Origin: Acestrorhynchus altus
Taxonomy: Eukaryota > Chordata > Actinopteri > Characiformes > Acestrorhynchidae
Direction: 5' to 3'
DNA length: 64,000 nt
Assembly (NCBI GenBank): GCA_034509495.1
Contig: CM067519.1
Location: 27,999,643 to 28,063,642 of the forward strand
Below the pieces are notes generated by a model that did not search any database, was not told the origin of the DNA, and worked only from the letters and a program-made list of their open reading frames with translations. A program made the position numbers and the translations under genes. Shown in pieces: positions 62,986 through 64,000 of this stretch. Position 1 is the stretch's first letter. Every line of letters starts with the position of its first letter.

Positions 62986-63849
62986 GTGCTGGTACACAAC
63001 ACATTTGAGAACATCTAGGACTTTATGAACTTCTTAACATTTATCTTAAACTCCTTCAGAAGCTTTTTCTTCTGAAAGATTCTGTGAATCGTGATTCCCT
63101 TCAGCTGCCTGTGGTTTTAATCTTATGGCTGATTGGTGTATGATGGTCAGTGAATCTGAAGATCAACCCAAAGCATCAGAGCACAGATGTGCTTATTGAT
63201 AAACTGCTCCCTCAGGTGTTCCTGCCCTTACACACCTTCATCGCTCTGGTGGGGTTGGAGGTGTGGTCAGACAGAGATAAGATACACATCTCCTCCTCTG
63301 CACCCAGCACTCTGACCGCTTTCACAGCGTGGAGGTCTGACCAACCACAGACCATCAAACAGACTGACAACGCTCAGCTCATCACGTGAGTCTGCTGTTC
63401 ACCTTCACTTCTGCAGAACCTTCAACACTGTACAGACAAAAGTATTGGGACACCTGCTCATTCAGGGACATTAAAGAGTTTCTCTTGCTTTTGTTGGAGT
63501 AACTGTCTCTACTGTCCTGAGAAGACTTTCTACTAGATTCTGGAACATTGCTGTGAGGATTTGATTGTATTCAGCCACAAGAGCTAGAGTTACTGAGGTC
63601 AGGATGTTGGGTGATAATAATACTATTACTACTACTACTACTACTAATAATAATAATAATAATAATAATAAGAAGAAGAAGAAGGAGAAGAAGAAGAAGA
63701 AGAACTGGACCCAACAGAGAGACAAATACACACATAAACACTATTAAATAAAATATTCTCTGTGTTTCAGAGCCGTGAACTTTGGTGATGTAGTGGGTCT
63801 GGCCAATGTCGACGCTCTGTGCACCACGGACTCCAACGCTGTGGTTCGG
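59203..63849 (+). CDS. ADAM metalloprotease, ADAM8/ADAM28 type, 5' part (ten exons), runs off window
   Basis: ADAMs of this group are membrane-anchored zinc proteases of immune cells that shed surface proteins. Exons: 59203-59263 (MRVEVFVGIALAALSSAHHA, signal peptide), 60643-60722 (DYEVVRPVRL), 60908-60984, 61174-61252 (SSSYSETQY), 61323-61405 (HQCYYLGSV, MSTCDGLR), 61501-61684 (DFMIEPL, HAVFKAEFL and cysteine-switch CGV with Cys codon 61613-61615), 61771-61854 (KYIEMYLVVDNSE), 62552-62623 (VRKRMFEIINFVDM), 63216-63385 (FIALVGLEVWSDRDKIHIS, AQLIT), 63771-63849 (VVGLANVDALC). All phases agree: 323 codons. The zinc motif HExxH, disintegrin and membrane parts lie beyond the right edge. Start chosen for the signal peptide and first-exon splice GTAAGA. 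Prodomain and VVDNSEFQSLGS resemble ADAM8, DYEVV.P.RLH and KYIE resemble ADAM28; the exact paralogue is open. Confidence 0.92.
59640..60060. repeat. GGTTCT-rich repeat in ADAM intron 1
   Basis: GGTTCT or its complement AGAACC occurs about fifteen times, including TAAAGAACGGTTCTTTGTGG and CATAAATGGTTCTTT near the right end. It looks like a decayed dispersed repeat with short palindromes. Confidence 0.55.
60288..60535. repeat. 21-bp minisatellite CTATGAATTATTCAGTATCCG
   Basis: About twelve copies. The 21-bp period preserves frame, so MNYSVSA-type open frames result. In ADAM intron 1. Confidence 0.97.
60559..60640. repeat. (GT)n microsatellite forming the 3' splice site of ADAM exon 2
   Basis: About 41 GT units running directly into the acceptor AG (60641-60642). 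There is no pyrimidine tract between them. Confidence 0.97.
60810..60881. repeat. (CA)n microsatellite in ADAM intron 2
   Basis: About 36 CA units ending about 25 bp before the acceptor of exon 3 at 60908. Confidence 0.97.
61905..62130. repeat. Short CACCTAGCAGTACC repeats, ADAM intron 7
   Basis: ACCACCTAGTAGTACCATAA, ACCACCAGGCAGTACCACAG and ACCACCTAGCAGTACCGTAA give a roughly 25-bp repeat. GATGGGGACAATTC and GGTGGGGACACGTC follow at 62064-62107. Confidence 0.7.
62315..62350. repeat. (TAAA)n microsatellite
   Basis: About eight AAAT units in ADAM intron 7. Confidence 0.95.
62491..62546. repeat. (GT)n microsatellite beside the 3' splice site of ADAM exon 8
   Basis: About 28 GT units followed by TTTCAG and exon 8 at 62552. 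Confidence 0.97.
62692..63145. mobile_element. Fold-back element copy with expanded GT, ADAM intron 8
   Basis: Outer end CAGTCAGCCATAACATTATG at 62696, full left arm, then the GTGTGTTAGTGTGTGT of the element expanded into about 20 GT units (62946-62984). A second ending TTATGGCTGATTGGTGTATG at about 63124 may be its other terminus after a different internal sequence. Confidence 0.85.
63430..63605. mobile_element. Dispersed repeat B fragment, ADAM intron 9
   Basis: ACAAAAGTATTGGGACACCT, GTTGGAGTAACTGTCTCTAC, TTTCTACTAGATTCTGGAAC and GAGGTCAGGATGTTGGGTG. Confidence 0.82.
63618..63703. repeat. (CTA)n-(TAA)n-(GAA)n trinucleotide tract
   Basis: Three trinucleotide blocks in succession, about 65 bp upstream of ADAM exon 10. 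Confidence 0.96.
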
Positions 63850-63886
63850 GTAAGCCTTACCCCAACACCCCTCAGTCACCTCAGCC

Positions 63887-64000
63887 TGTCAGAACCCTCT
63901 CAGAACCCTCTCAGAACCCTGTCAGAACCCTCTCAGAACCCTGTCAGAACCCTCTGAGAACCCTCTCAGAACCCTCTCAGAACCCTGTCAGAACCCTCTC
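63887..64000. repeat. 11-bp minisatellite CTCTCAGAACC, continuing off the window
   Basis: About ten copies of CAGAACCCTCT or CAGAACCCTGT, starting about 40 bp after the donor of ADAM exon 10. Confidence 0.96.

Noticed and set aside
59203..63849. Assignment to ADAM9 or ADAM2 group from linkage to tcim
   Set aside because: Prodomain and VDNSEF/LVGLEVW motifs fit the ADAM8/ADAM28 group better than ADAM9.

Overview
The window is vertebrate, almost certainly teleost, genomic DNA. Genes are broken into short exons with GT/AG junctions, introns are full of (GT)n/(CA)n microsatellites, minisatellites and dispersed repeats, and the recognisable proteins are vertebrate families. The dispersed repeats look like those of ostariophysan fishes, but I hold that only weakly. 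There is a 500-N assembly gap (31001-31500) and a single N at 31894.

Genes, left to right. (1) rnf34, minus strand, 201-3011: an E3 ubiquitin ligase. The N-terminus, FYVE-like and SAP-like parts are visible and the RING end is off the left edge. A CpG-rich promoter-like block at about 5.9-6.35 kb probably belongs to it. (2) plpp5, plus, 8569-11312: lipid phosphate phosphatase. (3) ddhd2, plus, about 15018-24735: intracellular DDHD phospholipase with WWE, lipase, SAM and DDHD parts; sixteen exons, every junction in frame. (4) The 3' part of a secreted frizzled-related protein gene, plus, 32639-38760: the netrin-like domain is present, and the frizzled (CRD) exon is missing, possibly in the gap. 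(5) tcim (the C8orf4/TC1 family), minus, 53818-54066: a single-exon regulator whose N-terminal part is broken. (6) The 5' part of an ADAM metalloprotease of the ADAM8/ADAM28 type, plus, 59203-63849: signal peptide, prodomain and start of the catalytic domain, running off the right edge before the zinc site.

plpp5, ddhd2, an sfrp gene and tcim have human relatives on 8p11, so this is probably a conserved linkage block. The genes do not form a pathway. Two are lipid enzymes (plpp5 dephosphorylates phosphatidate-type lipids, ddhd2 hydrolyses acyl lipids), one would be a Wnt antagonist, tcim is linked to Wnt/beta-catenin and NF-kB signalling, and rnf34 is a ubiquitin ligase.

Between genes the window is dominated by repeats: 1-7.9 kb (several noisy minisatellites), 11.4-14.5 kb (a 73-bp satellite, GT/GA tracts and a 20-bp array), 27.1-27.9 kb, 33-34.4 kb (AT-rich), 41.5-45.0 kb (a GA tract, then the same 73-bp satellite in inverted orientation), 49.0-52.0 kb (12-bp, 17-bp and 5-bp arrays) and 54.4-56.1 kb (29-bp array). 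A palindromic fold-back element occurs at least eleven times, including in four ddhd2 introns.

Quality is uneven. ddhd2 and the ADAM gene read cleanly, whereas rnf34, plpp5 and the tcim N-terminus carry several small frame-breaking indels, and some arrays look irregular in the same way. I read this mainly as local consensus error, with real pseudogenisation as the alternative.
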